NCBI GenBank assembly: GCA_003277985.1
Contig: QCHR01000005.1
Coordinates: 1 to 64,000 of the forward strand
Direction: 5' to 3'
DNA length: 64,000 bases
From: Prochlorococcus sp. AG-402-G06
GTDB taxonomy: Bacteria; Cyanobacteriota; Cyanobacteriia; PCC-6307; Cyanobiaceae
Both the position numbers and the translations under genes were made by a program. Of the stretch, positions 8,957-16,470 are shown one piece after another. The notes beneath the pieces are model-generated. The model did not search any database and was not told the DNA's origin. It saw only the letters and a program-made list of their open reading frames with translations. Position 1 is the stretch's first letter. Every line of letters starts with the position of its first letter.

Positions 8957-10084
8957 ATGAGCATTTTTTCTACAAAAAAAAGTTGGATTAATTTAACTAT
9001 TTGGGTTTTAATCATTGCGTTAATTATTGCTGCACCCTCAGTACTTCCTGTTTTTAGATTAAATCTCTTAGGAAGATATTTATCTCTGGCAATAGTCGCT
9101 CTTGGGGTTGATTTGATTTGGGGGTTCACAGGGATGTTGAGTTTAGGTCAAGGAATTTTCTTTGCTCTTGGTGGATATTGTGCTGCGATGTTCCTTCAAC
9201 TGAATAGTTCAGGAGGATTCCCAAATGGTATCCCCGAGTTTTTTGGTTTGTACGGAGTCGAAAACCTTCCATTTTTTTGGGAACCATTTAAAAGTTCAAT
9301 TTTTACTCTTATTTCCATTTGGTTCTTGCCGGCAATAATTGCTGGTCTCCTTGGGTATTTAGTTTTTAGAAATAGAATTAAAGGTGTTTATTTTTCAATT
9401 CTTACACAAGCGGCACTTTTAGTTTTCTTCAATTTCTTTAATGGGCAACAGAAGTTGATTAATGGAACAAATGGGTTGAAAACAGATGTGACTCAGCTTT
9501 TTGGACAAATGGTTGGTTCAGAAATAATGCAAAGATGGTTTTTTTGGATATCAGCTATTTTAGTAATACTTGCATGGTTTTTTGCTCGGTGGATTGTTCG
9601 AGATAGATTTGGAAATATCCTGATTGGGATTAGAGACGATGAGGCTCGAGTTCGTTTTACTGGATATAATCCAGTAATTTTTAAAACAATAATTTTTTCA
9701 ATAGCAGGAGGATTAGCTGGTATTTCAGGGGCTTTGTATACAGTTCAATCCGGAATAGTTTCTCCTCAATTTATGACTGTCCCTTTCTCTATAGAAATGG
9801 TTATTTGGGTTGCCGTGGGCGGAAGAGGAACTTTATTAGGTGCAATCCTTGGAGCTGTTTTAATTAATTATGCAAAAAGTTTGGTGAGTGAAGCATTACC
9901 TGCAAGCTGGATGTTTATTCAAGGTGGATTATTTATTCTTGTTGTAACAGCTCTTCCAGAAGGGGTACTAGGATGGATCAGAAAAGGCGGTCCAAAGAAA
10001 TTACTTTTTTTAATTGGTATTAATAAAAAACTAGAAACATATCCAAGTCTTGAAGTCAATGAACAAGGCGAGGTGAAATCATGA
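8957..10084 (+). CDS. urtC: Urea ABC transporter, permease UrtC
   Basis: A 375-residue LivM-type permease with about nine hydrophobic segments. Typical text is 'LGVDLIWGFTGMLSLGQGIFFALGGYC' near residue 55 and the C-terminal 'IWVAVGGRGTLLGAILGAV'. The EAA-like loop reads 'IGIRDDEARVRFTGYN'. It forms the urea channel with UrtB. It overlaps urtD by 4 bp (ATGA), which supports translational coupling within urtBCDE. Confidence 0.96.
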   Translation: MSIFSTKKSWINLTIWVLIIALIIAAPSVLPVFRLNLLGRYLSLAIVALGVDLIWGFTGMLSLGQGIFFALGGYCAAMFLQLNSSGGFPNGIPEFFGLYGVENLPFFWEPFKSSIFTLISIWFLPAIIAGLLGYLVFRNRIKGVYFSILTQAALLVFFNFFNGQQKLINGTNGLKTDVTQLFGQMVGSEIMQRWFFWISAILVILAWFFARWIVRDRFGNILIGIRDDEARVRFTGYNPVIFKTIIFSIAGGLAGISGALYTVQSGIVSPQFMTVPFSIEMVIWVAVGGRGTLLGAILGAVLINYAKSLVSEALPASWMFIQGGLFILVVTALPEGVLGWIRKGGPKKLLFLIGINKKLETYPSLEVNEQGEVKS

Positions 10085-10836
10085 ATTCTCCATTGCTAGA
10101 GCTAAAACAAATTTCAGTTAGTTTTGAAGGATTTCTTGCTCTCAGAGATCTTGATCTGGTTTTGAATCAAGGTGATCTGAGAGCAGTTATTGGTCCCAAT
10201 GGTGCAGGTAAAACTACATTTTTAGATGTAATTACTGGGAAAGTAGTACCTACAAAGGGTGACGTGATTTTTAAAGACAAATCCTTGCTTGGTCAAGAAG
10301 AATTTCGCATAGCGCGTAAAGGGATTGGGAGGAAATTTCAAAGTCCTAGGATATTTGAGAATTTATCTGTACAAGAAAATCTAGCTCTATCAGTTAGCAG
10401 ACCTAAAACTCCTTTTTCATTATTAATTAAAAGTTTAAAGGTTAATCATTTAGATCAAATTCAACATTTGATGAGTATTGTCAACCTTCAATCAAAAGCC
10501 AATATCAGGGCTGGCGCGCTTTCGCATGGTCAAAAACAATGGCTTGAGATAGCAATGCTAGTTGGACAAGATCCTGATCTTTTACTTGTTGATGAACCTG
10601 TAGCTGGTTTGACTGATGAAGAAACAGATTTAACTGCTGATCTTCTTAAATCTTTAGCTGGCGATCATACTGTCTTAGTAATTGATCATGATATGGAATT
10701 TATTCGAAGACTTGATTGTCCTGTTAGTGTTTTACATCAAGGCCATGTATTGAAAGAGGGATCTATGAGCGACATACAAAAAGATCCGTTAGTTATTGAG
10801 GTTTATCTAGGAAAATCTGAGGAGGACGAAGAATGA
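10081..10836 (+). CDS. urtD: Urea ABC transporter, ATPase UrtD
   Basis: A 251-residue LivG-type ATPase. The Walker A is GPNGAGKTT (about residues 38-46). The Q-loop region is 'GIGRKFQSPRIFENLSVQENL', the signature is degenerate (ALSHGQKQWLEIAM, with H in place of the second G of LSGGQ, as is usual for UrtD), the Walker B is LLLVDEP and the switch is IDHDMEFI. It works in the cytosol with UrtE on the UrtBC channel. It overlaps both neighbours by 4 bp. Confidence 0.96.
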   Translation: MNSPLLELKQISVSFEGFLALRDLDLVLNQGDLRAVIGPNGAGKTTFLDVITGKVVPTKGDVIFKDKSLLGQEEFRIARKGIGRKFQSPRIFENLSVQENLALSVSRPKTPFSLLIKSLKVNHLDQIQHLMSIVNLQSKANIRAGALSHGQKQWLEIAMLVGQDPDLLLVDEPVAGLTDEETDLTADLLKSLAGDHTVLVIDHDMEFIRRLDCPVSVLHQGHVLKEGSMSDIQKDPLVIEVYLGKSEEDEE

Positions 10837-11540
10837 CTATGCTTCAGATAAAAGGCTTGAATACCTACTATGGCGAGAGTCATATTCTTCGAGATGTTGA
10901 TATGAATATCAATCAAGGTGAGATGATATGTCTTATTGGTCGAAATGGAGTAGGTAAGACAACTTTGCTTAAATCTTTAATAGGTTTATTAACTCCACGG
11001 CGTGGAGAGATTATTTTTAATGGAGATTTAGTCAATAGAAAGCCGCCTCATCAAAGGGCTCGTTCAGGTATTGCATATGTTCCTCAAGGACGAGAAATAA
11101 TACCTTATTTAACTGTAGAGGAAAATCTTCAACTTGGATTGGAAGCTTTGCCTGGAGGGTTAGCAAAGCATAAAAAGATTGATGAACTTGTATATGAACT
11201 TTTTCCTGTTTTAAAACAATTTCTAGCTCGTAAAGGAGGTGACTTAAGCGGAGGACAACAGCAACAACTTGCAATTGCGCGAGCATTGCTTGGAAAACCA
11301 AAGTTGCTTTTACTTGATGAACCAACCGAAGGAATACAACCGAATATCGTTCAAGATATTGAGTCAGCAGTTAAAAGGATCATTAATCAGACTGGTGTTG
11401 GAGTTTTATTGGTTGAGCAACATTTGCATTTTGTGAGGCAAGCAGATCGTTATTATGCAATGCAACGTGGAGGAATTGTTGCTAATGGTTCAACGAGTGA
11501 ATTAAGTAAATCTGTAGTAGAGAAATTCCTTAGTGTTTAA
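10833..11540 (+). CDS. urtE: Urea ABC transporter, ATPase UrtE
   Basis: A 235-residue LivF-type ATPase with Walker A GRNGVGKTT, signature LSGGQQQQLAIARAL, Walker B LLLLDEPTEGIQPN and switch VEQHLHFV. 'ARSGIAYVPQGREIIPYLTVEENL' is typical of UrtE/LivF. It is the last gene of the urea transporter. Its 3' end overlaps by 4 bp the end of a small convergent CxxC gene, and there is no clear terminator after it. Confidence 0.96.
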   Translation: MTMLQIKGLNTYYGESHILRDVDMNINQGEMICLIGRNGVGKTTLLKSLIGLLTPRRGEIIFNGDLVNRKPPHQRARSGIAYVPQGREIIPYLTVEENLQLGLEALPGGLAKHKKIDELVYELFPVLKQFLARKGGDLSGGQQQQLAIARALLGKPKLLLLDEPTEGIQPNIVQDIESAVKRIINQTGVGVLLVEQHLHFVRQADRYYAMQRGGIVANGSTSELSKSVVEKFLSV

Positions 11541-11686
11541 GTCTTGTGTGTTTGTGTGAAAGAAGTTTCGCGCTCTATTTTGTCCTGGCAAGTAGAGCAA
11601 AGGATATGACCTTTCTTTTTCCAGAAAGTCTTTGTTGACCTTTCGATATTTTGTCCACAGCCAAGGCATTTAAAGAGTGGACTCAT
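11537..11686 (-). CDS. Small CxxC/CxxC (zinc-ribbon-like) protein, 49 aa
   Basis: A 49-residue frame from ATG at 11684-11686. It contains 'KCLGCGQ' near the start and 'ILCSTCQ' at 30-33, two CxxC pairs 19 residues apart, separated by the basic stretch STKTFWKKKGH. This spacing is what a small zinc ribbon would show and is unlikely in chance AT-rich sequence. The lysines and arginines may bind nucleic acid. It is convergent with urtE, sharing 4 bp. No family recognised. Confidence 0.65.
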   Translation of the reverse strand: MSPLFKCLGCGQNIERSTKTFWKKKGHILCSTCQDKIERETSFTQTHKT

Positions 11687-11777
11687 TTATTACTTGTTCT
11701 GTTTTGAATCATTTTTAATCATACTGTTTTTAGTCTGTCTTAATAGATACAAGATCTTTGTGGTCGGATTCCTTGAT

Positions 11778-11804
11778 AAATACATGAATAGTATTAATGT
11801 ATTT
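11778..11804. repeat. 8-bp inverted repeat upstream of mini-Hli gene
   Basis: AAATACAT at 11778-11785 and ATGTATTT at 11797-11804 are perfect reverse complements with an 11-nt spacer. The element is 80 bp before the small hli gene, in the gap shared with the divergent CxxC gene. It may be an operator. In such AT-rich DNA a chance repeat of this size is possible. Confidence 0.4.
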
Positions 11805-11883
11805 AATTATCATTAAAAAGCATTGTTTGATACTTGCTCTATCCTTTTAGTTTGTTATTAATTGGTAAATTTATTTTTACTAA

Positions 11884-11994
11884 ATGTCTTTCGAAAGATT
11901 AAGCCAAGCTGAGATAATAAATGGGAGAATTGCTATGTCAGGTGTTTTATGTGTTTTATTTCTGGAAATAGTAACCAAAATAAATTTTTCTTAG
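11884..11994 (+). CDS. hli: High-light-inducible (Hli) miniprotein, 36 aa
   Basis: The whole protein of 36 residues is one chlorophyll-binding helix. 'AEIINGRIAMSGVLCVLFLE' carries the ExxNGRxAMxG motif that binds chlorophyll in Hli/Scp and light-harvesting complex proteins, followed by a hydrophobic stretch. It begins MSFERLSQ and ends IVTKINFS. Hli proteins protect photosystems and chlorophyll synthesis under stress, and Prochlorococcus carries many copies, including very short ones. No close cotranscribed gene is seen; a small inverted repeat lies upstream. Confidence 0.85.
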   Translation: MSFERLSQAEIINGRIAMSGVLCVLFLEIVTKINFS

Positions 11995-12038
11995 GCACTA
12001 TTATATATCAAATTAATTTAATTAGAATCTTCTTCTAT

Positions 12039-12548
12039 TTAAGCTACTTTCAGAAATAGAGAATCTTTTATTCTCTTAATTTCTCCATCTTTCCATAACC
12101 AGATAATAGGCTCTGTAGATTTTGCTTTTTGTAGATCAACTCTATTTTCAATACTTATGGGATTAAATTCTTTACTCGCTTCAAATTTTTTATCTCTAAT
12201 TGCCTGATTGATAACAATACTTCCATTCTTTCCAGATATTGATCTGTGAAATGTACCTATAGGGATTTGAAGTGCACCCATGAATCTGTGAAGATAAACT
12301 ATGTGGTGAGGTTCATCCCAAAGGGGATTTAAAAGTGTGAAAGTTCTATCTCCCTCGAGGACAAGATTATTATCTGTCTGATGATGGTGTACATAATATT
12401 GCTCAAAGCCATTTAAATCAGGAGGTGAAGTTGCTCCTCCTCTATGAATAACAACATCACTACCATTTGAACCTTTAACACTGGCATCTAAAAAAGTTAC
12501 TTCAGGAGTCTCTCGAAAAATATTAATCGGTACAAAATTTAGATCCAT
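12039..12548 (-). CDS. Conserved hypothetical protein, cupin-like
   Basis: A 169-residue protein without signal peptide or membrane segments. The middle, 'YYVHHHQTDNNLVLEGDRTFTLL', resembles the first cupin motif (HxH near a later E/G), and 'IPIGTFHRSISGKNGSIVINQ' could be the second (PxGxxH). This suggests a small metal-binding beta-barrel fold. I recall similar proteins in marine picocyanobacteria, but the function is unknown. It stands alone, with AT-rich gaps on both sides. Fold inferred from motifs only. Confidence 0.7.
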   Translation of the reverse strand: MDLNFVPINIFRETPEVTFLDASVKGSNGSDVVIHRGGATSPPDLNGFEQYYVHHHQTDNNLVLEGDRTFTLLNPLWDEPHHIVYLHRFMGALQIPIGTFHRSISGKNGSIVINQAIRDKKFEASKEFNPISIENRVDLQKAKSTEPIIWLWKDGEIKRIKDSLFLKVA

Positions 12549-12769
12549 TAAAAATTTTATTTGTTTCAGACATTACTGGAATATTTATTCCAAACTGTAT
12601 TATTTAATTCACTTTTACCGAATCGCTTATTTTGGGGCTCAGATGAAAAGTATTTAAATATACTAAAAGGTATTAATATGTTTTGTTTTATTTAGCTCAC
12701 AAAGCAATTAATGATACATAAGATTATAAAAAATATTAATAAGTTATTGCAAATTAATATTATGAAGCC

Positions 12770-12880
12770 ATGGCTAAATCAAACATTAAAAATAAAAAAC
12801 TTTTGGTTGATGCAATGGTTAAAACCTTTAAATCTATACCTGCAACAGCGATAACTTTTTCGAACATAAAAAAAAATTAA
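12770..12880 (+). CDS. Possible small basic protein (36 aa)
   Basis: ATG at 12770 opens a 36-residue frame, MAKSNIKNKKLLVDAMVKTF followed by KSIPATAITFSNIKKN and TAA. It is lysine-rich with a short amphipathic middle. An overlapping 30-residue frame from ATG 12762 exists and looks less protein-like. No ribosome-binding site stands out. It may be spurious and is listed because small basic proteins are common around it. Confidence 0.3.
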   Translation: MAKSNIKNKKLLVDAMVKTFKSIPATAITFSNIKKN

Positions 12881-12902
12881 ATTCATAACATACGATACAT
12901 TT

Positions 12903-13109
12903 TTGAGATACTTTGCTAGCGGATTGTTTCTATTATCTCATGGTCTTTTGGTCTTAGATCACCTAGGAGTAGGAGCAGCTCTTCACGGGATCGGTGAAAT
13001 CTTTTTTGCTCCCTGGGCTATTAAGCAGAAGGCATGGGACTTGGTTTTTATAGCTTTTTTATTTGGTGCATTTGATCTTTGGGGCACTTTAAAATTAGGA
13101 TTTAATTAG
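12903..13109 (+). CDS. Small membrane protein, hypothetical (68 aa)
   Basis: The frame starts with TTG at 12903 and codes for 68 residues, largely hydrophobic, with two or three membrane spans: 'YFASGLFLLSHGLLVLDHLG', 'GIGEIFFAPWAIKQ' and 'WDLVFIAFLFGAFDLWGTL'. The charged and aromatic flanks and the absence of low-complexity AT codon noise suggest a real gene. No in-frame ATG precedes it. Family and role unknown. Confidence 0.6.
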   Translation: MRYFASGLFLLSHGLLVLDHLGVGAALHGIGEIFFAPWAIKQKAWDLVFIAFLFGAFDLWGTLKLGFN

Positions 13110-13134
13110 ATAATTTATTAGATTAAATATTCTT

Positions 13135-13218
13135 ATGATTAAAGATTGGGGAAGGAGGCCAAAACCCTTCCCAGTAGTGGTGACCTCCCTACAGAAAACT
13201 TTGGAACGGGTTTTCTGA
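13135..13218 (+). CDS. Possible 27-aa peptide or structured small RNA
   Basis: This island is much richer in GC than its flanks. It reads as an ATG-initiated 27-residue frame, MIKDWGRRPKPFPVVV followed by TSLQKTLERVF and TGA. It also holds two good stem-loops: GGGAAGG (13149-13155) with CCTTCCC (13166-13172), and CAGAAAAC (13192-13199) with GTTTTCTG (13210-13217). The codons (AGG AGG, CCC, ACC, TCC) are unlike those of neighbouring genes. It could be a peptide gene, a small RNA or a terminator-like structure; the sequence alone does not decide. Confidence 0.4.
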   Translation: MIKDWGRRPKPFPVVVTSLQKTLERVF

Positions 13219-13308
13219 TATACCAGTTATAGTTAATTTAGTTAAATAAGTTAAGACTTAATTGATACAAAATGAAAAATCTATCAATAATCATTTGAAT
13301 TTATGAAT

Positions 13309-13518
13309 TTATTTAATTAATTCTTGATTAGATAGAATTTTTTTTCGTTTAACTTTTTTTAATTCGTGCATCCCTTCTATTTGTTGATAAATAGATTGAA
13401 GTTGGTCGCAAATATGATCGGTATTGTCTACTTTGTGTAATCTAAGTAGCATTTTTTCTATTTGCTCTTTGCATTCTAAAAACACATGACAATCGATTGT
13501 CCCTGGCTCATATTGCAT
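13309..13518 (-). CDS. Hypothetical protein (69 aa)
   Basis: I take ATG at 13516-13518 (MQYEPGTIDCHVFLECKEQI) as the start. The frame is open up to 13584, but the extra 22 residues are hydrophobic and AT-driven and probably represent the promoter. The chosen product is helical and charged, with 'CKEQIEKMLLRLHKVDN' and a basic C terminus 'ELKKVKRKKILSNQEL'. No known domain recognised. It sits alone between AT-rich gaps. Confidence 0.5.
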   Translation of the reverse strand: MQYEPGTIDCHVFLECKEQIEKMLLRLHKVDNTDHICDQLQSIYQQIEGMHELKKVKRKKILSNQELIK

Positions 13519-13684
13519 GTCGAAAATGAAAAGAATATATAAATAAAGGAATCTATAATCAAAATCTGTATTTATTGATTCCAAATAATCAAATAAATTT
13601 GATTATTTAATTTTAAAAATATTAAACTGAAAAAATATAATTAAAAATTATATTTTTAAGGAAAATAAGTTTTTTACTTGCTAG

Positions 13685-13825
13685 TTAACCCATTTCGGCT
13701 TTCATTGCTTCATGGATTCTCTTACTCATAATCTCATGTCCACAATATTGTAATTGCACTTCTTGTGAACCCTTGGTTGATTTCGTTTGAGTGTATTTGA
13801 GTCCTCTGTAAGTTAGCTGAGCCAT
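13685..13825 (-). CDS. DUF4278-like small protein (46 aa)
   Basis: ATG at 13823-13825 gives MAQLTYRGLKYTQTKSTKGS, which matches the start of the cyanobacterial DUF4278 family (xLxYRGxxY). It continues 'QEVQLQYCGHEIMSKR' and ends 'HEAMKAEMG'. The family is small and of unknown function, often stress-associated. It is one of a run of tiny minus-strand genes here. Identification is from the N-terminal motif. Confidence 0.65.
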   Translation of the reverse strand: MAQLTYRGLKYTQTKSTKGSQEVQLQYCGHEIMSKRIHEAMKAEMG

Positions 13826-14042
13826 TGAAGTGTTTTCATTGTTCAAGTCCCCGTTCCATGGCCTGAATCTAACTGCGACTCAAATTGAGCTGAACGTTGC
13901 TTGATGATACACAATCCATTCCCAATCTGTTGAAGCTTCTTAAAAAATTATTATCTTAACTCGTAATTAATTAAATAATGTAGGAAAACAGATTGAATAT
14001 TCGCCATAAGAGATCTTAAAAATAAATAACAAAATTAATTTA

Positions 14043-14672
14043 CTATCGAGCCAATCTAGAAATATATGAATCTATTGAACCGGCATTGATCCATCCGGTT
14101 GCAATTGTTTTTGGATGAGTCTTGTTGACTCGTCCTCTATGAATATGTGTAAGACCAGCGGGAAAAATAACTAGTTTTCCTCGTTCGGCTGTCTCATGAT
14201 ATTCCTGCCAGTGGAATTCTGTTCCTCCTGAATCGACATCATTGCAATACAAAATCCATGCTAAGACTCTGTTAACTGGTTCGGTTGCTTCTTCGCTAAT
14301 AGTCCAGTCACAGTGCCATTTCTTAAAACCTTCCCCCGGAGCATAACGTTGTAAGTTGAAAATGGGATTAACAAAGAGAGATCTTTCTGGAGCACATTCG
14401 CTAAAAAGTGGCCGTTCTTGAAGGTATTTTTGAAGACCAGCATTTACTCCTCTTATTATCACTTCAGACAAAGCAAATGATTCCGGATCAGTTCGATCTA
14501 TTGCTACAAGGCTGATATCAGTAGAAATTTTTGCAGGCTGTGAATCATTATATGAGCCATTACTGAAGGCGATTCCATCGCGATGTAAGTCCGTGCGACG
14601 ATCGAAAAACGACATCACACCATCTGCAACAGATTCAAAACCTTTATTTCTATAACTAGCTATTAAATTCAT
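14043..14672 (-). CDS. 2-oxoglutarate/Fe(II)-dependent oxygenase (prolyl 4-hydroxylase-like)
   Basis: A 209-residue single-domain oxygenase. The iron ligands are visible as His120-x-Asp122 (KKWHCDWTI) and His178 (THIHRGRV), with Lys188 ten residues later as the likely 2-oxoglutarate anchor (H-x10-K, as in prolyl 4-hydroxylases). 'FNLQRYAPGEGFKKW' and 'FPAGLTHIHRG' are typical of this superfamily. It has no signal peptide. The substrate is unknown; a protein or a small metabolite are both possible. It stands alone among small orphan genes. Confidence 0.85.
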   Translation of the reverse strand: MNLIASYRNKGFESVADGVMSFFDRRTDLHRDGIAFSNGSYNDSQPAKISTDISLVAIDRTDPESFALSEVIIRGVNAGLQKYLQERPLFSECAPERSLFVNPIFNLQRYAPGEGFKKWHCDWTISEEATEPVNRVLAWILYCNDVDSGGTEFHWQEYHETAERGKLVIFPAGLTHIHRGRVNKTHPKTIATGWINAGSIDSYISRLAR

Positions 14673-14825
14673 AAAAATTTTTTCATGATTTTTGGACCTT
14701 TGGATAATTTAAATTGCTTGAAAGTAGCATTTCAAAGAAAATCCTAGATTGACTTTTGCCCTCTCTTGGTTAGCTAGTGGTTATGTTTAATTTAGATGAA
14801 GTTATTTTAATTAAAAGGCTATAAA

Positions 14826-14981
14826 TTAAGCTAAAGCCTTGTCTTTAAGAGATCTTAAATACCTCTTTCTTTGACCACTTCCTTCTACTTCAAAATGCCA
14901 AGTAGGTTGTTTTTTTTCGGTTTTTTTTAAGTTAACGCCATGATTGCTCGTGCTTAACTTCTTATTAATCTGTTTATTCAT
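14826..14981 (-). CDS. Hypothetical small basic protein (51 aa)
   Basis: ATG at 14979-14981 opens a 51-residue frame beginning MNKQINKKLSTSNHG. Its second half, 'QPTWHFEVEGSGQRKRYL', then RSLKDKALA, looks like a folded, nucleic-acid-binding-like element (aromatic beta strand, then a basic helix). It is very basic overall. No family recognised and no clear operon partner. Confidence 0.5.
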   Translation of the reverse strand: MNKQINKKLSTSNHGVNLKKTEKKQPTWHFEVEGSGQRKRYLRSLKDKALA

Positions 14982-15051
14982 GGGATTATTAAAGCACATT
15001 CTCTAATTCTTTATGGTTCGGTCGTTACTTTTTCTTCTAGTAAATAGATAA

Positions 15052-15081
15052 TAAAAAAGAGGCCCACTTGAACCCCTCTTT
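15052..15081 (-). terminator. Probable terminator of the 15109-15252 gene
   Basis: On the minus strand AAAGAGG (15081-15075) pairs with CCTCTTT (15062-15056) around a 12-nt loop and is followed by a T-rich tail (TTTATTATC). It lies 28 bp beyond the stop of the small minus-strand gene. On the plus strand no T-run follows, so it acts in one direction. Confidence 0.6.
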
Positions 15082-15108
15082 GAAATTTAAAACAATTTTG
15101 ACCTTAAC

Positions 15109-15252
15109 CTATGCAATTCCTCGGTTTTTGTAAGGGTCATCTCTGAAAGGCTGTGCCTCACAACTTGGAGGTGAGTTATCTTGATAAGGATGAAATAGAG
15201 CATTTCCCATTGAAATGAGTAATTCTTGAAGCCAAAGAATTGTTTTTTTCAT
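15109..15252 (-). CDS. Small conserved-looking protein (47 aa)
   Basis: ATG at 15250-15252 gives 47 residues: MKKTILWLQELLISMGNALF, then HPYQDNSPPSCEAQPFRDDP and YKNRGIA. The amphipathic N-terminal helix followed by a proline-rich tail with a single cysteine resembles short proteins I recall from Prochlorococcus, though I cannot name a family. A good terminator follows at 15052-15081, which supports a real transcript. Function unknown. Confidence 0.6.
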   Translation of the reverse strand: MKKTILWLQELLISMGNALFHPYQDNSPPSCEAQPFRDDPYKNRGIA

Positions 15253-15396
15253 TGAGTCCTCTGGTGGGATATAACCATATATACGTTATGTGGAATATTT
15301 ATACATCAGTAAAAACTCCTCTTGTTGAATGTTTAATTTTAGGCAATAACAATCGAGCAGCTTTCGTGTATCTATTGGAAATAAGAAATTTTGACC

Positions 15397-16470
15397 TTAT
15401 CCGAATCCTTGAGGTGCCGTTTTTGTCCGAACCTTAAACTCCCAAACCCTAATTCCTCCGTTTGCATTTATTGCCGCCAAGGCAGTGTCATCAGGATGCC
15501 AAGCGATTTGGCTTACAAGGTCACCTGCAAATGCACCACCAACTGGGTCACCCTGACCATCTTTTTGGAGAAACCAAGAAAAAACTGAACCATCGCGCGC
15601 GCCAGAAGCTAAAAGCATCCCGCTATTAGAGAAAGCAAGGCATGAAATTGGTTCCGTATGAAGCATTAACTCTCCTGGCACAGTGCCCTCAGGACCATCG
15701 CCTTGAAAACTCCAAACCGTCACTCGATCACTACCCCCTGTAGCAAGGACTGTGCCGGTTTGATCAAAAGCTAGGTGGCTTGGTTTGCCTGGGTAGCCTG
15801 TCATCTCTGAATCTTGATCAGTTGAACGACGCCAGAAATGAACAGAATTATCCTGACTGCCGCATGCCACTATGTCTCCATCTGGACTAAGCACCATAGA
15901 TACCAGTGAGCCTCGCCACTCCAACTTTTGATTGATCTTGTCGCGTATGACATCAAAAAAAGTTACTTGGCCATAGCATGCTGTTGCTAATTCATTTGAA
16001 TTAGACCAAGAAATCGCGCTGACAGTGCTGGGATGCTCCTCTGATCGCCAATGTTCTTGACCTTTTTCATCAAAAACATAGACGTATTTAGTAAAAACTA
16101 CGGCTAAAAATTTTCCGTTTGGGGACCACTTGATGTGCTCAACCCATCCTTTTCCAAGCTCTAACTTTTTAGTTGACTTACCCTCTTGGCTTTCCCATGT
16201 ATACACGTGTCCATCCTGGCCTGCAGTTGCGAAGGTATTTCCATCTGGATGAATAGACATTGCTAGTAAGCCACCTTTATGTATGTCTTTGATTTGCCAA
16301 ATGAGCTTTCCAGAATTCCCCTCAAATGCGTAAAGCCCACCAGCTACATCACCTACTAAAAAAGTTTGACCTTGTAGTGCCCATCCGCAGACAATCGCAT
16401 AGTCGTCAGCTTGTGCAGACCAACCTTCATGAAGCATTCCCTTGGGACTAAATGCTTCTATACCAGACAT
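15397..16470 (-). CDS. WD40-repeat protein of the zinc island
   Basis: A 357-residue protein built almost entirely of WD40 repeats, about seven blades. Repeats are recognisable as 'MSIHPDGNTFATAGQDGHVYTW', 'LSPDGDIVACGSQDNSVHFW', 'FDQTGTVLATGGSDRVTVW' and 'FSNSGMLLASGARDGSVFSW' type units (each quoted in part). It has no signal peptide or enzyme motif, so it is probably a cytosolic scaffold. Its start overlaps the end of the CobW GTPase gene by 13 bp, so the two are translationally coupled and probably act together. The zinc link rests on context; the molecular role is unknown. Confidence 0.85.
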   Translation of the reverse strand: MSGIEAFSPKGMLHEGWSAQADDYAIVCGWALQGQTFLVGDVAGGLYAFEGNSGKLIWQIKDIHKGGLLAMSIHPDGNTFATAGQDGHVYTWESQEGKSTKKLELGKGWVEHIKWSPNGKFLAVVFTKYVYVFDEKGQEHWRSEEHPSTVSAISWSNSNELATACYGQVTFFDVIRDKINQKLEWRGSLVSMVLSPDGDIVACGSQDNSVHFWRRSTDQDSEMTGYPGKPSHLAFDQTGTVLATGGSDRVTVWSFQGDGPEGTVPGELMLHTEPISCLAFSNSGMLLASGARDGSVFSWFLQKDGQGDPVGGAFAGDLVSQIAWHPDDTALAAINANGGIRVWEFKVRTKTAPQGFG

